Assembly (NCBI GenBank): GCA_018435665.1
Contig: JAHDND010000192.1
Coordinates: forward strand, 37,781 to 101,780
Origin: Candidatus Thiosymbion sp.
Lineage (GTDB): Bacteria > Pseudomonadota > Gammaproteobacteria > Chromatiales > Chromatiaceae
DNA length: 64,000 bases
Direction of reading: 5' to 3'
Shown: positions 34,532 to 44,197 of the stretch, in pieces
How positions within the stretch are numbered: position 1 is the first letter of the stretch
How the letters are laid out: each line of letters starts with the position of its first letter
Program-made: the position numbers and the translations under genes
The notes under the pieces: model-generated
What the model was told of the DNA's origin: nothing
The model's database searches: none
What the model saw: the letters and a program-made list of their open reading frames with translations, nothing else

Positions 34532-34948
34532 CTATTTCGGGCGATACTTTCGGCTAAGATTTTCTGCTACTTGCGCGCCGTCATACATAAAGCGCAAGAC
34601 GCCGGGATTATCCCGCAAACCCCAAAGAGTGATCCTCACCCACTGATCCGAGGTCAGGGGTTCCGGATGGCCTTCGCCGGTTTCGATAAATTCTGGTTCC
34701 AGTTCGACAAAATAGGGATAACCATTGCCCAGTGCCCAGACAATCGCGTTCAGGGTACAAATGTCTCGATCCTTTTCCGGGTCGCCATATTCCTTCCGGC
34801 ATTTGACTTCGAAGATGTCGTCCGCCAGACGCGTGCGCTCATAAGTGCCGGCCAGCCCCGCCTGGGGGGCGGCGGGCTCCTCCCGCGGGGCCTGGCTCTG
34901 ACAGGCTGCCACCAGTAGCCAGACCAGGACAATCATGGTCTTTTTCAT
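34532..34948 (-). CDS. Hypothetical lipoprotein
   Basis: This 138-residue protein starts with a lipoprotein signal peptide (MKKTMIVLVWLLVAAC, lipobox LVAAC with Cys at residue 16). After a Pro/Ala-rich linker comes a small domain with CRKEYGDPEKDRDICTLNAI and GNGYPYFVELEPEF. The pairing of a repeated-residue strand with a helix and a GYxYF motif resembles the CC0125/CC1285 family of lipoproteins, but I am not certain. Two Cys residues could form a disulfide. It is isolated, with 140-nt and 263-nt gaps on its sides, and visibly lower in GC than its neighbours. Confidence 0.7.
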   Translation of the reverse strand: MKKTMIVLVWLLVAACQSQAPREEPAAPQAGLAGTYERTRLADDIFEVKCRKEYGDPEKDRDICTLNAIVWALGNGYPYFVELEPEFIETGEGHPEPLTSDQWVRITLWGLRDNPGVLRFMYDGAQVAENLSRKYRPK

Positions 34949-35168
34949 GACGGAGCACGATACAAGTCATCTGCATGACGATCATGAGGGGAATTGACAA
35001 CTTCCAGACGAACCGCGGGCGGCAACCAATTAGTGTGACTTCAAACACCTCCCTGATGCGGAGGTAGCCGCTTTGGCATGAGATGGAGGTATCCCCAAGG
35101 ATAAATGCCCCTGACCTCCTCGCCCATGAAATCTGCTTCGGGATCGTTTGGGATGTGCTGGTGACGCG

Positions 35169-35204
35169 AAAAAAAAGGGGCTGGCTTTTTAGCCTAAACC
35201 CCTT
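35169..35204 (-). terminator. Rho-independent terminator of tRNA-Lys
   Basis: On the minus strand AAGGGG pairs with CCCCTT and GGCT with AGCC around an A-rich loop, followed by a run of eight T. It starts about 8 nt after the tRNA. Confidence 0.85.
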
Positions 35205-35211
35205 GATTGGA

Positions 35212-35287
35212 TGGTGCGCCCTGTGCGACTCGAACGCACGACCACCTGATTAAAAGTCAGATGCTCTACCGACTGAGCTAAGGGCGC
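35212..35287 (-). tRNA. tRNA-Lys (anticodon TTT)
   Basis: On the minus strand the acceptor stem GCGCCCT pairs with AGGGCGC. The anticodon loop CTTTTAA gives anticodon TTT, the T arm is TGCGTTCGAGTCGCA, and CCA is encoded. Confidence 0.96.
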
Positions 35288-35324
35288 GAAAAGGTACGGC
35301 GGGGATAACGAGGCTGCTTTGCAC

Positions 35325-35373
35325 GGCCACCTGATTAAAAGTCAGATGCCCTGCCGTCGGAAGCCACGGGCGC
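35325..35373 (-). pseudogene. Truncated, decayed copy of tRNA-Lys
   Basis: Upstream of the intact tRNA-Lys on the same strand lies a fragment matching its 5' two thirds: GCGCCC of the acceptor, a degenerate D arm, and then a 23-nt exact match (35327-35349 against 35242-35264) covering the anticodon arm. The T arm and 3' acceptor strand are missing. The two copies are offset by 85 nt. Confidence 0.85.
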
Positions 35374-35420
35374 CAAAGACGCGAGATTATAGGCCAGCCC
35401 GGGCGGCAATTAAACCCCGA

Positions 35421-35990
35421 TTAAGGTCTTGGCAGGGTGACGCCTCGCTGGCCCTGGTATTTGCCGCCGCGGTCACGGTAGGAGGTCTCGCAGCCTTCAT
35501 CGGAGGCGAAGAACAGGATCTGGGCCACGCCCTCGTTGGCGTAGATCTTGGCCGGCAGGGGGGTGGTGTTGGAGAACTCCAGGGTGACGTGGCCCTCCCA
35601 TTCCGGTTCCAGGGGGGTGACATTGACGATGATGCCACAGCGGGCGTAAGTGCTCTTGCCCAGGCAGACGACAAGGACGTCGCGAGGGATGCGCAGGTAT
35701 TCGACGGTGCGGGCCAGGGCGAAGGAGTTGGGGGGGATGATGCAGACGTCGGACTTGAGATCGACGAAACTGTTGGCGTCGAAGTTCTTGGGATCGACGA
35801 TGGCGGAATTGATGTTGGTGAAGATCTTGAATTCGTCGGCGCAGCGGATGTCGTAGCCGTAGCTGGAGGTGCCGTAAGAGATCAGGCGGTCGCCGGCGCT
35901 GGATTCCCGTACCTGGCCGGGCTCGAAGGGCTCGATCATGCCCATTTCCGCCACCATGCGGCGGATCCAGCGGTCAGACTTGATGGCCAT
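35421..35990 (-). CDS. dcd: dCTP deaminase
   Basis: Dcd deaminates dCTP to dUTP, supplying precursors for thymidylate. The 189-residue protein begins [12 protein letters not shown], has [20 protein letters not shown] near residue 38, the active-site region [32 protein letters not shown] near residues 110-143 (quoted as positions; catalytic Glu in the EFSN block) and ends in QRGVTLPR. It is a homotrimeric cytoplasmic enzyme in the family and has its normal length. It is separated from ptsP upstream by 159 nt in which I see no other gene. Confidence 0.96.
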   Translation of the reverse strand: MAIKSDRWIRRMVAEMGMIEPFEPGQVRESSAGDRLISYGTSSYGYDIRCADEFKIFTNINSAIVDPKNFDANSFVDLKSDVCIIPPNSFALARTVEYLRIPRDVLVVCLGKSTYARCGIIVNVTPLEPEWEGHVTLEFSNTTPLPAKIYANEGVAQILFFASDEGCETSYRDRGGKYQGQRGVTLPRP

Positions 35991-36149
35991 GTGCTAACTC
36001 CAGACAGGCAACAACGAGAGTGGGAACGGCAAAGGCAGGTGGTAGGGTTATGGCCTAGGCAACGACTAGGGTTAAGGCTGCGGTGGTGGCTAAAGCTATT
36101 GTTACGCCAACGCTACCGGCGGCAAACGCCGCCCGAACCAGGCCAGGGC

Positions 36150-38414
36150 TCATTTTCCCGGCCGCACCAGCCCGATCAGGCCGGCCTCTTCCAGGGCCTC
36201 GGTCATGAGGCGGCGGACGCAGCCGGCATCCTCGCACTGGCGGGCGCTCTCCAGCAATTCGCGGGCCTTGGCGCGGCTGAAGTTGCGCACCACCCACTTA
36301 ACGCGGACCAGACTGCCGGCGCTCATGCTCAGGGCGTGGACGCCCATGCCGATCAGAAGCGGGACAGCCAGGGGATTGCCGGCCATCTCGCCGCAGATGC
36401 TCACCTCACGGCGATGGACGCGGGCGCCGGCCACCACCAATTCCAGTGCCCGCAGCACGGCGGGGTGGAGCTCATCGTAGAGCTTGGCGACATGGGAATT
36501 GTTGCGGTCGACCGCCAGCAGGTACTGGGTGAGGTCGTTGGTGCCCACGGAAAGGAAATCCACCCGTTGCGCCAGGGTCTCGATCTGATAGACCGCGGCG
36601 GGGACCTCGATCATGATGCCGACCGGCGGTAACTCGATCTCCAGCCCCTCCTCCAGCAGTTCATCCCGGGCACGGCGGATCAGCTTCTTGGCCTCGTTCA
36701 CTTCGCCCATCGAACTGATCATGGGCAACAGGATCTGCAGGTTGCCGAGGCCGATATTGGCGCGCAGCATGGCACGCAGTTGGGTGAGAAAGATATCGGG
36801 GTGGTCCAGGGTGATACGGATGCCGCGCCAGCCGAGGAAGGGGTTGGACTCTTCGATCGGGAAATAAGGCAAGGGCTTGTCGCCGCCGATGTCGAGGGTA
36901 CGAATGGTCACCGGTCGCGGGTGGAAGGTCTCCAATACCTCGCGATAATTGTTGTACTGGGAGGACTCCCCGGGGAACCGGTCGCGCACCAGGAAGGGTA
37001 GTTCCGTGCGGTAGAGGCCGATCCCATCCGACTGCTCATTGCTCAGGGGCCGGGACTCGGAGACCAGCCCGGCGTTGAGGAAGAGGGGCATCGCGTAGCC
37101 ATCCAAGGTCTCGGATGGCAGGGGGCGGATGCCCTCGAGTTCATCGGTCAGGGCGCGGTCATCGTCGCGCAGGCGCTGATACTCGGTCCGGACCACCGGC
37201 CCCGGGGCCAGATAGATGCGGCCACGGTAGCCATCGACCACCACCTCCTTACCCTCCAGGCGGCCGACCGGCAGATCGGCCACGCCCATGACCACCGGCA
37301 CCCCCAGGCCGCGGGCGAGGATGGCGGCGTGGGAAAAACTCGAGCCGGTGGTGGAAACCACCCCGGCCAGGCACTGGGGCGGGACGGCGGCTAACTGGAT
37401 GGCGCTGATCTCTTCGCCCACCAGCACGGTCTCCGGACCATACTCCGGGGCCTTGGGCTCAACATTCTGGAGGTGCATCAGAATCCGTCGCCCGAGATCG
37501 CGGACATCCGAGGCCCGCTCACGGAGGTAGGGGTCGTCCATGGCCTCGAAGATCTGGGTGTGATCGGCGATGACATCCCGCAAGGCGGCGGGGGCCCATT
37601 GGCCGCGCCGAATCAGTTCGACCGTGCCATCGAGCAGGGTGTCGCTCTCCAGCATGAGGCGCCAGGCATCGAAGAGGGCGCGGTCTTCGGGTTTCAGTGC
37701 CCGGCCGGTGCGGGTGGCGAGGAGATCGACCTCCCCCACGACGGCAGCGATGGCGGCCCGGAAATCCGCCTCCTCTTGGGCCGGGTCCTTGGCCACCCGA
37801 TCGGGTACCGCCTCCAGATCGGCCTGGGGATAGACGACCACTGCCGTGCCGATGGCGATGCCGGGGGAGGCGGCCAGGCCTTGGAGGAAGCGGCTGGGGA
37901 GATCCTCGGCGTTCTGCAGCCGGGCCAATTCCCCATTGGCCCGGGCATGGGTGATGGCCCCGGCGAGTTGGGAGGCGATGGTCATCACCAGGGTGACCTC
38001 GTCGTCGCCAAAGCGCTTGGCCTCCCGCTTGCGCAAGACCAGGACCCCCAGCACCCGGCGGTTCTGGATGATGGGCGCGCCCAGGAAGCCGCGGTAGCGC
38101 TTTTCGCCGGTCTCGGTGATAAAGAGGTAGCGGGGATGGGTTGAGGCGTCGTCGAGGTTGACGGGCTCGGCCCGCTCGCTGACCAGGCCGATCAGGCCCC
38201 GGTTGAGGGGCAGACGTACCCGCCCCACCGCCCCGGGGTTGAGGCCATCCGTCGCTTGGAGGACGTGTTCGCGCTTATCGAAATCCGTGAGGTAGACCGA
38301 GCAGACGTCCGCGCCCACCGCCTTCTTGACGCTGCGGACGATGATCGCCAGGGCCTTTTCGAGATCCGGGGCTTCGTTGACCGCTTGAACGATACGCAGT
38401 AAATGCTCCAGCAT
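36150..38414 (-). CDS. ptsP: PTS-Ntr phosphoenolpyruvate phosphotransferase (enzyme I-Ntr)
   Basis: PtsP starts the nitrogen-type phosphotransferase relay: it takes phosphate from phosphoenolpyruvate and passes it to NPr. The protein has an N-terminal GAF domain (VCSVYLTDFDKREHVLQ to RRVLGVLVLRKR), the phosphorylated His in GSSFSHAAILARGLGVP, and the PEP-binding barrel with GWRGIRITLDHPDIF and GTNDLTQYLLAVDRNN. Start ATG 38414 (754 residues, MLEHLLRIVQ) matches the Escherichia coli start and has GGATGTGG upstream; ATG 38495 would add 27 residues. rppH lies upstream on the same strand, as in enterobacteria. Confidence 0.94.
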   Translation of the reverse strand: MLEHLLRIVQAVNEAPDLEKALAIIVRSVKKAVGADVCSVYLTDFDKREHVLQATDGLNPGAVGRVRLPLNRGLIGLVSERAEPVNLDDASTHPRYLFITETGEKRYRGFLGAPIIQNRRVLGVLVLRKREAKRFGDDEVTLVMTIASQLAGAITHARANGELARLQNAEDLPSRFLQGLAASPGIAIGTAVVVYPQADLEAVPDRVAKDPAQEEADFRAAIAAVVGEVDLLATRTGRALKPEDRALFDAWRLMLESDTLLDGTVELIRRGQWAPAALRDVIADHTQIFEAMDDPYLRERASDVRDLGRRILMHLQNVEPKAPEYGPETVLVGEEISAIQLAAVPPQCLAGVVSTTGSSFSHAAILARGLGVPVVMGVADLPVGRLEGKEVVVDGYRGRIYLAPGPVVRTEYQRLRDDDRALTDELEGIRPLPSETLDGYAMPLFLNAGLVSESRPLSNEQSDGIGLYRTELPFLVRDRFPGESSQYNNYREVLETFHPRPVTIRTLDIGGDKPLPYFPIEESNPFLGWRGIRITLDHPDIFLTQLRAMLRANIGLGNLQILLPMISSMGEVNEAKKLIRRARDELLEEGLEIELPPVGIMIEVPAAVYQIETLAQRVDFLSVGTNDLTQYLLAVDRNNSHVAKLYDELHPAVLRALELVVAGARVHRREVSICGEMAGNPLAVPLLIGMGVHALSMSAGSLVRVKWVVRNFSRAKARELLESARQCEDAGCVRRLMTEALEEAGLIGLVRPGK

Positions 38415-38644
38415 AAAAACCACATCCAGCGTCTGGTGGACCCGGGTAAGGGCGGAAATCGCCGTCATGGCATACCGGGAAGCGGGTCTCGGCACGCAAT
38501 TTCAGAACGAATGGGTTAAAAGATCGTTTGTCGACCGTGGCCCCAAGCATCTGTCCAGCCCCGAATTCCCAAATTGATAAGTCCCCAAGGGGGCTAAGCG
38601 GAAACGGGAACATGGACAATTCCCAGGCAAGGCCCGGCGGCCAG

Positions 38645-39226
38645 TCAGCCCCGCTGGAGGGACCGCTGCGGGGCGCGAGCACTCATCCACAGCCCAGTCG
38701 TCAGCGGCTCGATCTCCCCTGGCCCCGCTCCCGGGCACCAGTCGCTCATGCCCTCGGGGTAGAGCAGGGGGCGCAATTCACCCAGGGCCTGTTCGTAGAC
38801 GTGGCGCTTGAAATAGACCACCTCGCGCAGGGGCTGCCAATAGCGCACCCAGCGCCAGCCGTCGAATTCGGGTTTACGACAGCGATCGAGGCAAAAGGCG
38901 TCCTCGCCGCAGTTGACCCGCAACAGAAACCAGCGTTGTTTCTGCCCGATGCAGATCGGGCCGCAATGGTGGCGGATGTAGCGCTTGGGCAGGCGATAAC
39001 GCAGCCAGCCCTGGGTGCTGCCCAGGAGGGTCACCTGATGGGGCAGCAGGCCGACCTCCTCCTCCAGTTCCCGGAACATGGCGTCCAGGGGGGACTCGTC
39101 GGAGCGGATGCCGCCTTGAGGAAACTGCCAGGCATTCTGGCCGACACGCCGGCCCCAGAAGAGCTGACGCTGGGCGTTACACAGAATGATGCCCACGTTG
39201 GGGCGAAAACCTTCCGGATCGATCAC
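38645..39226 (-). CDS. rppH: RNA pyrophosphohydrolase
   Basis: RppH removes pyrophosphate from the 5' end of mRNAs and so starts RNase E-dependent decay. The 193-residue protein begins [19 protein letters not shown], has the Nudix box within [23 protein letters not shown] (residues 38-60, Gly, Arg-Glu and Glu-Glu positions intact) and the family block [22 protein letters not shown]. The last 30 residues, after LYPEG, are unmatched. A gap of 230 nt separates it from ptsP, with a short inverted repeat (CCCC/GGGG near 38582-38593). Confidence 0.95.
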   Translation of the reverse strand: MIDPEGFRPNVGIILCNAQRQLFWGRRVGQNAWQFPQGGIRSDESPLDAMFRELEEEVGLLPHQVTLLGSTQGWLRYRLPKRYIRHHCGPICIGQKQRWFLLRVNCGEDAFCLDRCRKPEFDGWRWVRYWQPLREVVYFKRHVYEQALGELRPLLYPEGMSDWCPGAGPGEIEPLTTGLWMSARAPQRSLQRG

Positions 39227-39251
39227 GGCGGCTACCCTGGCTGAAGTTGCC

Positions 39252-40907
39252 TCAATTCTCCATGGAATTCATGCTTTGGGCAACCGTGGGGATGGCGGAC
39301 CGGGAACTCAAGCCAACACCCGGCGGGGCCGCCGATTTTCGGGCCGCAGTGGCTTCAGTTTCAGCTTCGGCTTTAGCTTTGGCTTTGGGGTCGGCATCGG
39401 CTTCGGCTTCGAAGTCTGGGTCGCGGTCGGGATCGGTCCAGGATACCCGCGCCAGGGCATCATAGTTGCCGTCCGGCGCCAGGCGGTAACCCTGGAGGCC
39501 GCGACGGGCGGCGAAGAACTGGTCCTCATACCAGAGGGGGATGTAGGGCAGATCGGCGAGGAGGATGCCCTGGATCTGGCGGTAGAGCGCCGCCTGGCGG
39601 GTCAGGTCCGGCTCCGCCCGGGCGGTGGCGATGAGCCGGTCCACCTCGGGATTGCGGTAGCGCCCCCGATTGGCCCCCTCCGGCGGCAGTGAGGTGCTAT
39701 GGAAGACATAGCGGAAGATGTCCGGGGTGCGGATGCCGACCCAGGTCAGACCATAGAGCTGGAAGCGGCCAGCCTTGACATCACCGAAGAAGGTCCCCCA
39801 GTCATAGCTCTGGATGCGCGCCTGGATGCCCACTTGCGCCAGTTGCGCCTGGATGACGGTGGCGAACCGCAGCCGGAAGGGATCGCTGGAGGTCTTGTAG
39901 CTGAGGCGCAGAGGGCGCTCGGGACCATAGCCGAGTTCCGCCAGCAGGGCACGGGCGCGGGCGGGGTCGTAGCGGGGGCCCGGCAAGTCCGGATTGCCGG
40001 CCCAATGCTCGGGGGGGAAGAGGCCAGCGGCCAGGCGGGCGCCGCCCTTGAGGAGATGGCGCCGGATCGCCTCGCGGTCGATGGCATGGGCCAGGGCCTG
40101 GCGGACCTGGAGCAGCCCGGTCACCGGGTCCTCCAGGTTAAGCCCCAGGTAGGAATAGTTGACGCCCGGGGCGCTGACCACCGCGACCTCATCCCGGCCG
40201 CGCAGAAAACCGATTAGCTCGGGGGACAGGTCGTTTTGCAGCAGATCGATCTCCCCGCGCAGGAGCTTCATGACCCGCACGTTGGGGTCCTTGACCGTCA
40301 GCAGTTCAAGGCGCTGGCCATCCTCACGCCGCTCCAGGACCAGCCGGCCGGGTTGGGGCCAGGCCACCAGGCGCAGGGGGCCGCTGCCCACCGGCTCCTG
40401 GGCGAAGGGATGGCCGCGCTGGATCAGGTCCGCCGGCAGGATGCCCAGGCCGAGGGTGGCGGGAAAGAAGGGGTCTGGCTCCCGCAGGTGAAACTCGATC
40501 CCATCGGGCCCGGCGGTGGCGATGCGCTCGATGTTGGTCAGGGCGGCGCGGTGGGGGGAGCCCGTGGCGGGATCAAGGACGGCGTCGAAGGTCGCCTTGA
40601 CATCGGCGCTGCTCAGGTGGCGGCCATCGCTGAAGGTCCGACCCTCCTCCCCTAGGGTGAAACGATAATGAGTCGGGGCAACCTGCTCCCAAGTGGCCAG
40701 GGCGGGCACCGGCAGGCTGCGCTCATCGAAGGCGATCAGGCGCTGGTAGAGGAGCCCGTTGATCCGCTCCGAGGTGGCATCGGTGGCCAGGCGGGGGTCC
40801 AGGTTACGGGGCGGTCCCGCCAGGCCCATGCGGATGGGGTCCCCGCCGGCCTGAGCCTGAAGGCTCAGTGTCAGAATCAGGACCAGGATCGAGATCAGGC
40901 TGGTCAC
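39252..40907 (-). CDS. ABC transporter substrate-binding protein, family 5 (peptide/nickel type)
   Basis: This is a periplasmic receptor of the oligopeptide/dipeptide/nickel uptake family. From GTG 40907 it has 551 residues. A signal peptide ([19 protein letters not shown]) precedes [24 protein letters not shown]. The body shows [29 protein letters not shown] and [11 protein letters not shown], all family positions. An upstream ATG at 41021 overlaps the CYTH gene and gives an unlikely leader, so the GTG 10 nt after the CYTH stop is preferred. No permease or ATPase genes are adjacent. The last 55 residues are low complexity ([17 protein letters not shown]). Confidence 0.88.
   Translation of the reverse strand: MTSLISILVLILTLSLQAQAGGDPIRMGLAGPPRNLDPRLATDATSERINGLLYQRLIAFDERSLPVPALATWEQVAPTHYRFTLGEEGRTFSDGRHLSSADVKATFDAVLDPATGSPHRAALTNIERIATAGPDGIEFHLREPDPFFPATLGLGILPADLIQRGHPFAQEPVGSGPLRLVAWPQPGRLVLERREDGQRLELLTVKDPNVRVMKLLRGEIDLLQNDLSPELIGFLRGRDEVAVVSAPGVNYSYLGLNLEDPVTGLLQVRQALAHAIDREAIRRHLLKGGARLAAGLFPPEHWAGNPDLPGPRYDPARARALLAELGYGPERPLRLSYKTSSDPFRLRFATVIQAQLAQVGIQARIQSYDWGTFFGDVKAGRFQLYGLTWVGIRTPDIFRYVFHSTSLPPEGANRGRYRNPEVDRLIATARAEPDLTRQAALYRQIQGILLADLPYIPLWYEDQFFAARRGLQGYRLAPDGNYDALARVSWTDPDRDPDFEAEADADPKAKAKAEAETEATAARKSAAPPGVGLSSRSAIPTVAQSMNSMEN
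39351..39413. repeat. Hexanucleotide-like repeat in the 3' end of the solute-binding protein gene
   Basis: A degenerate 6-nt periodicity (gcttcg, gcttta, gctttg, gcatcg) encodes an alternating Ala/charged tail on the minus strand. It resembles the expansions in gshA and iorB but is more diverged. Confidence 0.75.
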
Positions 40908-40917
40908 GCCCAGCCCG

Positions 40918-41385
40918 TCACCACTGACGATAGGGCGTCTTGGCGAGATTGACGTTGAAATAGCGGGGATCTTCGGAGACTTCCTGACCGGCCCACTCCG
41001 GGAGGACGAAATCTTCATCATGTTCGGTCAGTTCGATCTCGGCCATCACCAGGCCTGCGTTCTCGCCGGCGAAGACGTCCAGTTCCCAGACATGGTTACC
41101 GATGGGGATGTGGTGACGCACCTTGTCGATGGGGGGCAAGACCGCCAGTTCGCGCAGCATCTCACGCGCCTCCGCTTCCGGGATGGGGAACTCGAATTCA
41201 TGGCGGCCGATACCCTGGGAGGCCCCCTTGATGGTCAGAAAGCCCCGGTCGCCCTTGACGCGGACCCGCACCGTAACCTCCGGGGTGTGGGCGATATAGC
41301 CCTGCATGATGTGGGTCGAGGAGGTCACCTGGTCGCGCCAGGCCTCCCCGACGACGAGGAATTTGCGTTCGATTTCGAGGGCCAT
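40918..41385 (-). CDS. CYTH domain protein (triphosphatase-type)
   Basis: CYTH proteins form a metal-dependent tunnel that cleaves triphosphates such as inorganic triphosphate or thiamine triphosphate. The 155-residue protein begins with the defining EIERKFLVV motif and has VTVRVRVKGDRGFLTIKG near residue 37 (basic strand), FEFPIPEAEAREML, and WELDVFAGENAGLVMAEIELTEHDE (acidic metal-binding strands). It is a stand-alone CYTH domain without the CHAD domain. The substrate cannot be told from the sequence. The solute-binding protein gene follows closely. Confidence 0.9.
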   Translation of the reverse strand: MALEIERKFLVVGEAWRDQVTSSTHIMQGYIAHTPEVTVRVRVKGDRGFLTIKGASQGIGRHEFEFPIPEAEAREMLRELAVLPPIDKVRHHIPIGNHVWELDVFAGENAGLVMAEIELTEHDEDFVLPEWAGQEVSEDPRYFNVNLAKTPYRQW

Positions 41386-41511
41386 GAGGCTGATTCACTC
41401 CTGAGTGGAAGGCGGAACGTTTGGCGGGATTCTATACCCAATGTGCCGCCGGTTTGGCTTTCCCTGAGGTCACCGCGGCATGCTCCCACGCAAACGGCTT
41501 GCCCAGATCCG

Positions 41512-41612
41512 GGTCAGGTGGCGTCTGGCGAGGGACAACCTGAATCCGTCCCTGGAGGCTTGACGACCGCCTCCCTGAGGTCGACACCCCCGCCAGACGC
41601 CACCCGGCCCTC
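41512..41612 (+). repeat. Dispersed structured repeat, family A, copy A2
   Basis: This element fills much of the 312-nt gap between the CYTH gene and rlmD. The outer arms 41517-41530 and 41591-41604 are a perfect 14-bp inverted repeat (GGTGGCGTCTGGCG). The inner hairpin 41564-41570/41577-41583 has 7 pairs, one of them mismatched, and a 6-nt loop. The core motif AACCTGAATCC and CCTGGAGG lie between, as in A1. Confidence 0.85.
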
Positions 41613-41697
41613 CCTCGCCAGACCAAAAATCGCGGCGAAAGAGAGTGCGCGGCAAAGGGGTGTGGAGACAGAGCCCGGGGCTGCCAGGCGCGCTGGG

Positions 41698-43026
41698 TCA
41701 GGCTCGCTCAAACAAGGCCATGGATTCGACGTGGGCGGTATGGGGAAACATGTCCATCGCCCCCACCGCCCGCAGACGATAACCCAGGCCCTTGACCAGC
41801 CGCTCGGCGTCGCGGGCCAGGGTGGCGGGGAAACAAGAGACATAGAGCAGCCGTTGCACCCCCAGGGCCGGCAACATGTCGAGAACCTGCAAGGCGCCGG
41901 CACGCGGGGGGTCGAGCAGGGCCTTGTGGAAATGGTCCTCGGTCCAGGGCGTGCCTTCGAGGCTGCCGTAGAGGTCACCCACCTCGAAGCGGACATTACG
42001 GAGGCCGTTCGCCTGGGCATTGCCCCGGGCGCGCTCGACCAGTCCCGCCTCGGCCTCCACCCCTAGGACCGAGCCGGCTCGCCGTGCCAGGGGCAGGGTG
42101 AAGTTGCCCAAACCGCAGAAAAGATCCAGGACCCGCTCCTCCGGCCCGGGGTCAAGGAGTTCTAGCGCCTGGCGCACCATGAGGCGATTCAGTTCCAGAT
42201 TGACCTGGGTGAAGTCGGTGGGCAGGAAGTGGAGACGGACATCGAAATCCGGCAGGCTGTAGGACAGGTCCACCGCCTGCCCGGGGAGGGGGCGGATGGT
42301 CTCGGGACCGCCCTCCTGGAGATAGACGCGCAACCCGTGGGCGGCGGCGAAGGCCACCAGTTGCTCCAGGTCCGCCGCCGCCGGGGGCTGGAGAACCCGA
42401 AAGACCAAGACACAGGGTCCCTCCCCCTTCGCCATCTCGATCTGCGGCACCTGGTCACGGATGCTCAGACCGTCCACCAGCGCGGCGATGGCCCCGATGC
42501 GCTCTCCCACGTCCGGGTGCAGGACCTCGCAGCGGCTCAGGTCGGCGAGAAAGCCGGAGCCCTTCTCCCGGAACCCCACCAGGGTCTTGCCCTTTTTGGC
42601 CACGAACCGCACCCCCAGCCGGGCCTTGCGCCGATAGCCCCAATGGCCCGCCGCCAGGGGCGGTAGCCAGCGCTCTGGCTCGACGCCCCCGATGCGCCGC
42701 AGCACATCGGCCAGGATCTCCTGCTTCATGGCGATCTGGGCCGCCGGGTCCTGATGTTGCAGGCTACAGCCACCGCAGAGACTGAAGTGGGGACAAGGGG
42801 GCGGGACCCGCTGGGGGGAGGCGGACAGGACCTCCACCACACGCCCTTCATCGAAATGACGCTGCATGCGGCTGTAGCGGAACCGCACCCGCTCCCCCGC
42901 CAGGGCCCCGTCGACGAAGACCGCCTTGCCCTCGACTCGGGTCAGACCCCGCCCTTCGTGGGTCAGGGACTCGATATCCGCCAGAACCGGTTCCACCGGC
43001 AAGGGTTTGCGTTTCGCTCTCGACAC
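41698..43026 (-). CDS. rlmD: 23S rRNA (uracil-1939 C5)-methyltransferase
   Basis: RlmD (RumA) methylates U1939 of 23S rRNA using SAM and carries a 4Fe-4S cluster. The 442-residue protein has a TRAM domain at the N-terminus (DIESLTHEGRGLTRVEGKAVFV), cluster cysteines in CPHFSLCGGC near residue 79 and a fourth in LSRCEVLHP, a SAM-binding region VLDLFCGLGNFTLPLARRA, and the catalytic Cys in LLYVSCFPATLARD. The DPPRAG motif is also present. It is the usual length for the family. Confidence 0.96.
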   Translation of the reverse strand: MSRAKRKPLPVEPVLADIESLTHEGRGLTRVEGKAVFVDGALAGERVRFRYSRMQRHFDEGRVVEVLSASPQRVPPPCPHFSLCGGCSLQHQDPAAQIAMKQEILADVLRRIGGVEPERWLPPLAAGHWGYRRKARLGVRFVAKKGKTLVGFREKGSGFLADLSRCEVLHPDVGERIGAIAALVDGLSIRDQVPQIEMAKGEGPCVLVFRVLQPPAAADLEQLVAFAAAHGLRVYLQEGGPETIRPLPGQAVDLSYSLPDFDVRLHFLPTDFTQVNLELNRLMVRQALELLDPGPEERVLDLFCGLGNFTLPLARRAGSVLGVEAEAGLVERARGNAQANGLRNVRFEVGDLYGSLEGTPWTEDHFHKALLDPPRAGALQVLDMLPALGVQRLLYVSCFPATLARDAERLVKGLGYRLRAVGAMDMFPHTAHVESMALFERA

Positions 43027-43177
43027 GTTCGCTCCTTAGACAATCCAAGTTCCACCTACGGCCCGGCTCCAGGGGGAGTCGCCGCGGCTGCACAGAAATA
43101 AGGCATCCGCTCTCGGGGGGGTCAGGTGTCACGCTTACCGGCGACCAGGATCCCACAGTTTTAGGACTGGCCACTCA

Positions 43178-43330
43178 GGTAGAGAGGTTCGGGTAGGGTT
43201 GAACCGCAGCACCTGGTATGACCAGCAGGCCGCCCCAAGTGCCCTGAATCTGGCACTGATGCACCACCTGGACGAGGAATACACGGCGCATCCGTTTTGC
43301 GGTAGCCCTAGCGGCAGGTCGAGGCGATCG
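43178..43330 (+). pseudogene. IS3-family transposase (orfB) fragment
   Basis: The 320-nt gap between rlmD and cysC contains a plus-strand frame reading GLNRSTWYDQQ, then ALNLALMHHLDEEYTAHPFCGS. This matches the N-terminal part of IS3-type OrfB transposases (GLxRSTxYY, LMxxIDExYTxHPFYGSRRM). There is no start, no catalytic DDE region and no terminal repeats, so it is a relic. After PFCGS the frame is no longer family-like. Confidence 0.75.
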
Positions 43331-43346
43331 GTCAAACGGCCAGGCT

Positions 43347-44012
43347 TCAGGCGCGCCGCGCCGGGATGATCTCCTGAAGCATCAGGTAATCGATGACCCG
43401 TCCGGCGAGCTGGTCCGGGGTCTCCTCACCGCCGGCCAGCACCAGTTCCGGGTGCAAAGGGGCCTCATAGGGGTCGTCGATGCCGGTAAAGCCCTTGATC
43501 TCCCCGGCTCGGGCCTTCTTGTAGAGACCCTTGGGGTCGCGTTGCTCGCAGATGGCGATGGGGGTGTCGACGTAGACCTCGATGAATTCCCCTGGGCGCA
43601 GGGTCTGGCGGACCCGGTCGCGGTCGAGGCGGTAGGGGCTGATGAAGGCGGTGAGGGCGATGAGCCCCGCCTCGCAAAAGAGCTGGGCGACGGCGCCGAT
43701 GCGGCGGATGTTTTCCTCGCGATCGATGGCGGAGAAACCCAGGCCAAAGCGCTGGGCGAAGTCCGAGCCATGGGTGTCGCGCAGCATGCCAGGACCAGCG
43801 TTGAGCCCGTGACGGACGTTGTCCCCATCGAGCACGCTGCTGTGGTGCCCCAAGGCGTGAAGACGATGGTCGAGGGTGTTGGCGATGGTGCTCTTGCCCG
43901 AGCCACTCAGCCCGGTGAACCAGATGACGCAGCCGCGATGGCCGTGAAGGGCCTCGCGCCGCTCGCGGGTGACTTGGTGTTCGTGCCAGGTGACGTTGGT
44001 GTCGTGGGCCAT
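43347..44012 (-). CDS. cysC: Adenylylsulfate (APS) kinase
   Basis: CysC phosphorylates adenosine-5'-phosphosulfate to PAPS with ATP, part of assimilatory sulfate activation. From ATG 44012 it has 221 residues: [15 protein letters not shown] (P-loop) near residue 31, [26 protein letters not shown] and [23 protein letters not shown]. The open frame extends 58 residues further upstream without family similarity. The start has only a weak ribosome site. A relic transposase lies directly downstream, and no cysD/cysN genes are adjacent. Confidence 0.95.
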   Translation of the reverse strand: MAHDTNVTWHEHQVTRERREALHGHRGCVIWFTGLSGSGKSTIANTLDHRLHALGHHSSVLDGDNVRHGLNAGPGMLRDTHGSDFAQRFGLGFSAIDREENIRRIGAVAQLFCEAGLIALTAFISPYRLDRDRVRQTLRPGEFIEVYVDTPIAICEQRDPKGLYKKARAGEIKGFTGIDDPYEAPLHPELVLAGGEETPDQLAGRVIDYLMLQEIIPARRA

Positions 44013-44197
44013 GGTGAGATCGTTCCGGAAGTTTGCATCAAGCCCATCATCTTGGCTTGAAAGGCAGCGGCGATGCAAATGAGGGTTGCGCACGCTCTCC
44101 CTTGGCCGCTGACCGTGCCCCTGGTGCAGGGTCCCGAGCCTGGCCAGGACGCCGACCGGATTCCCCACCGGCTTTGATCCAGACAATCCCCAGGCCT

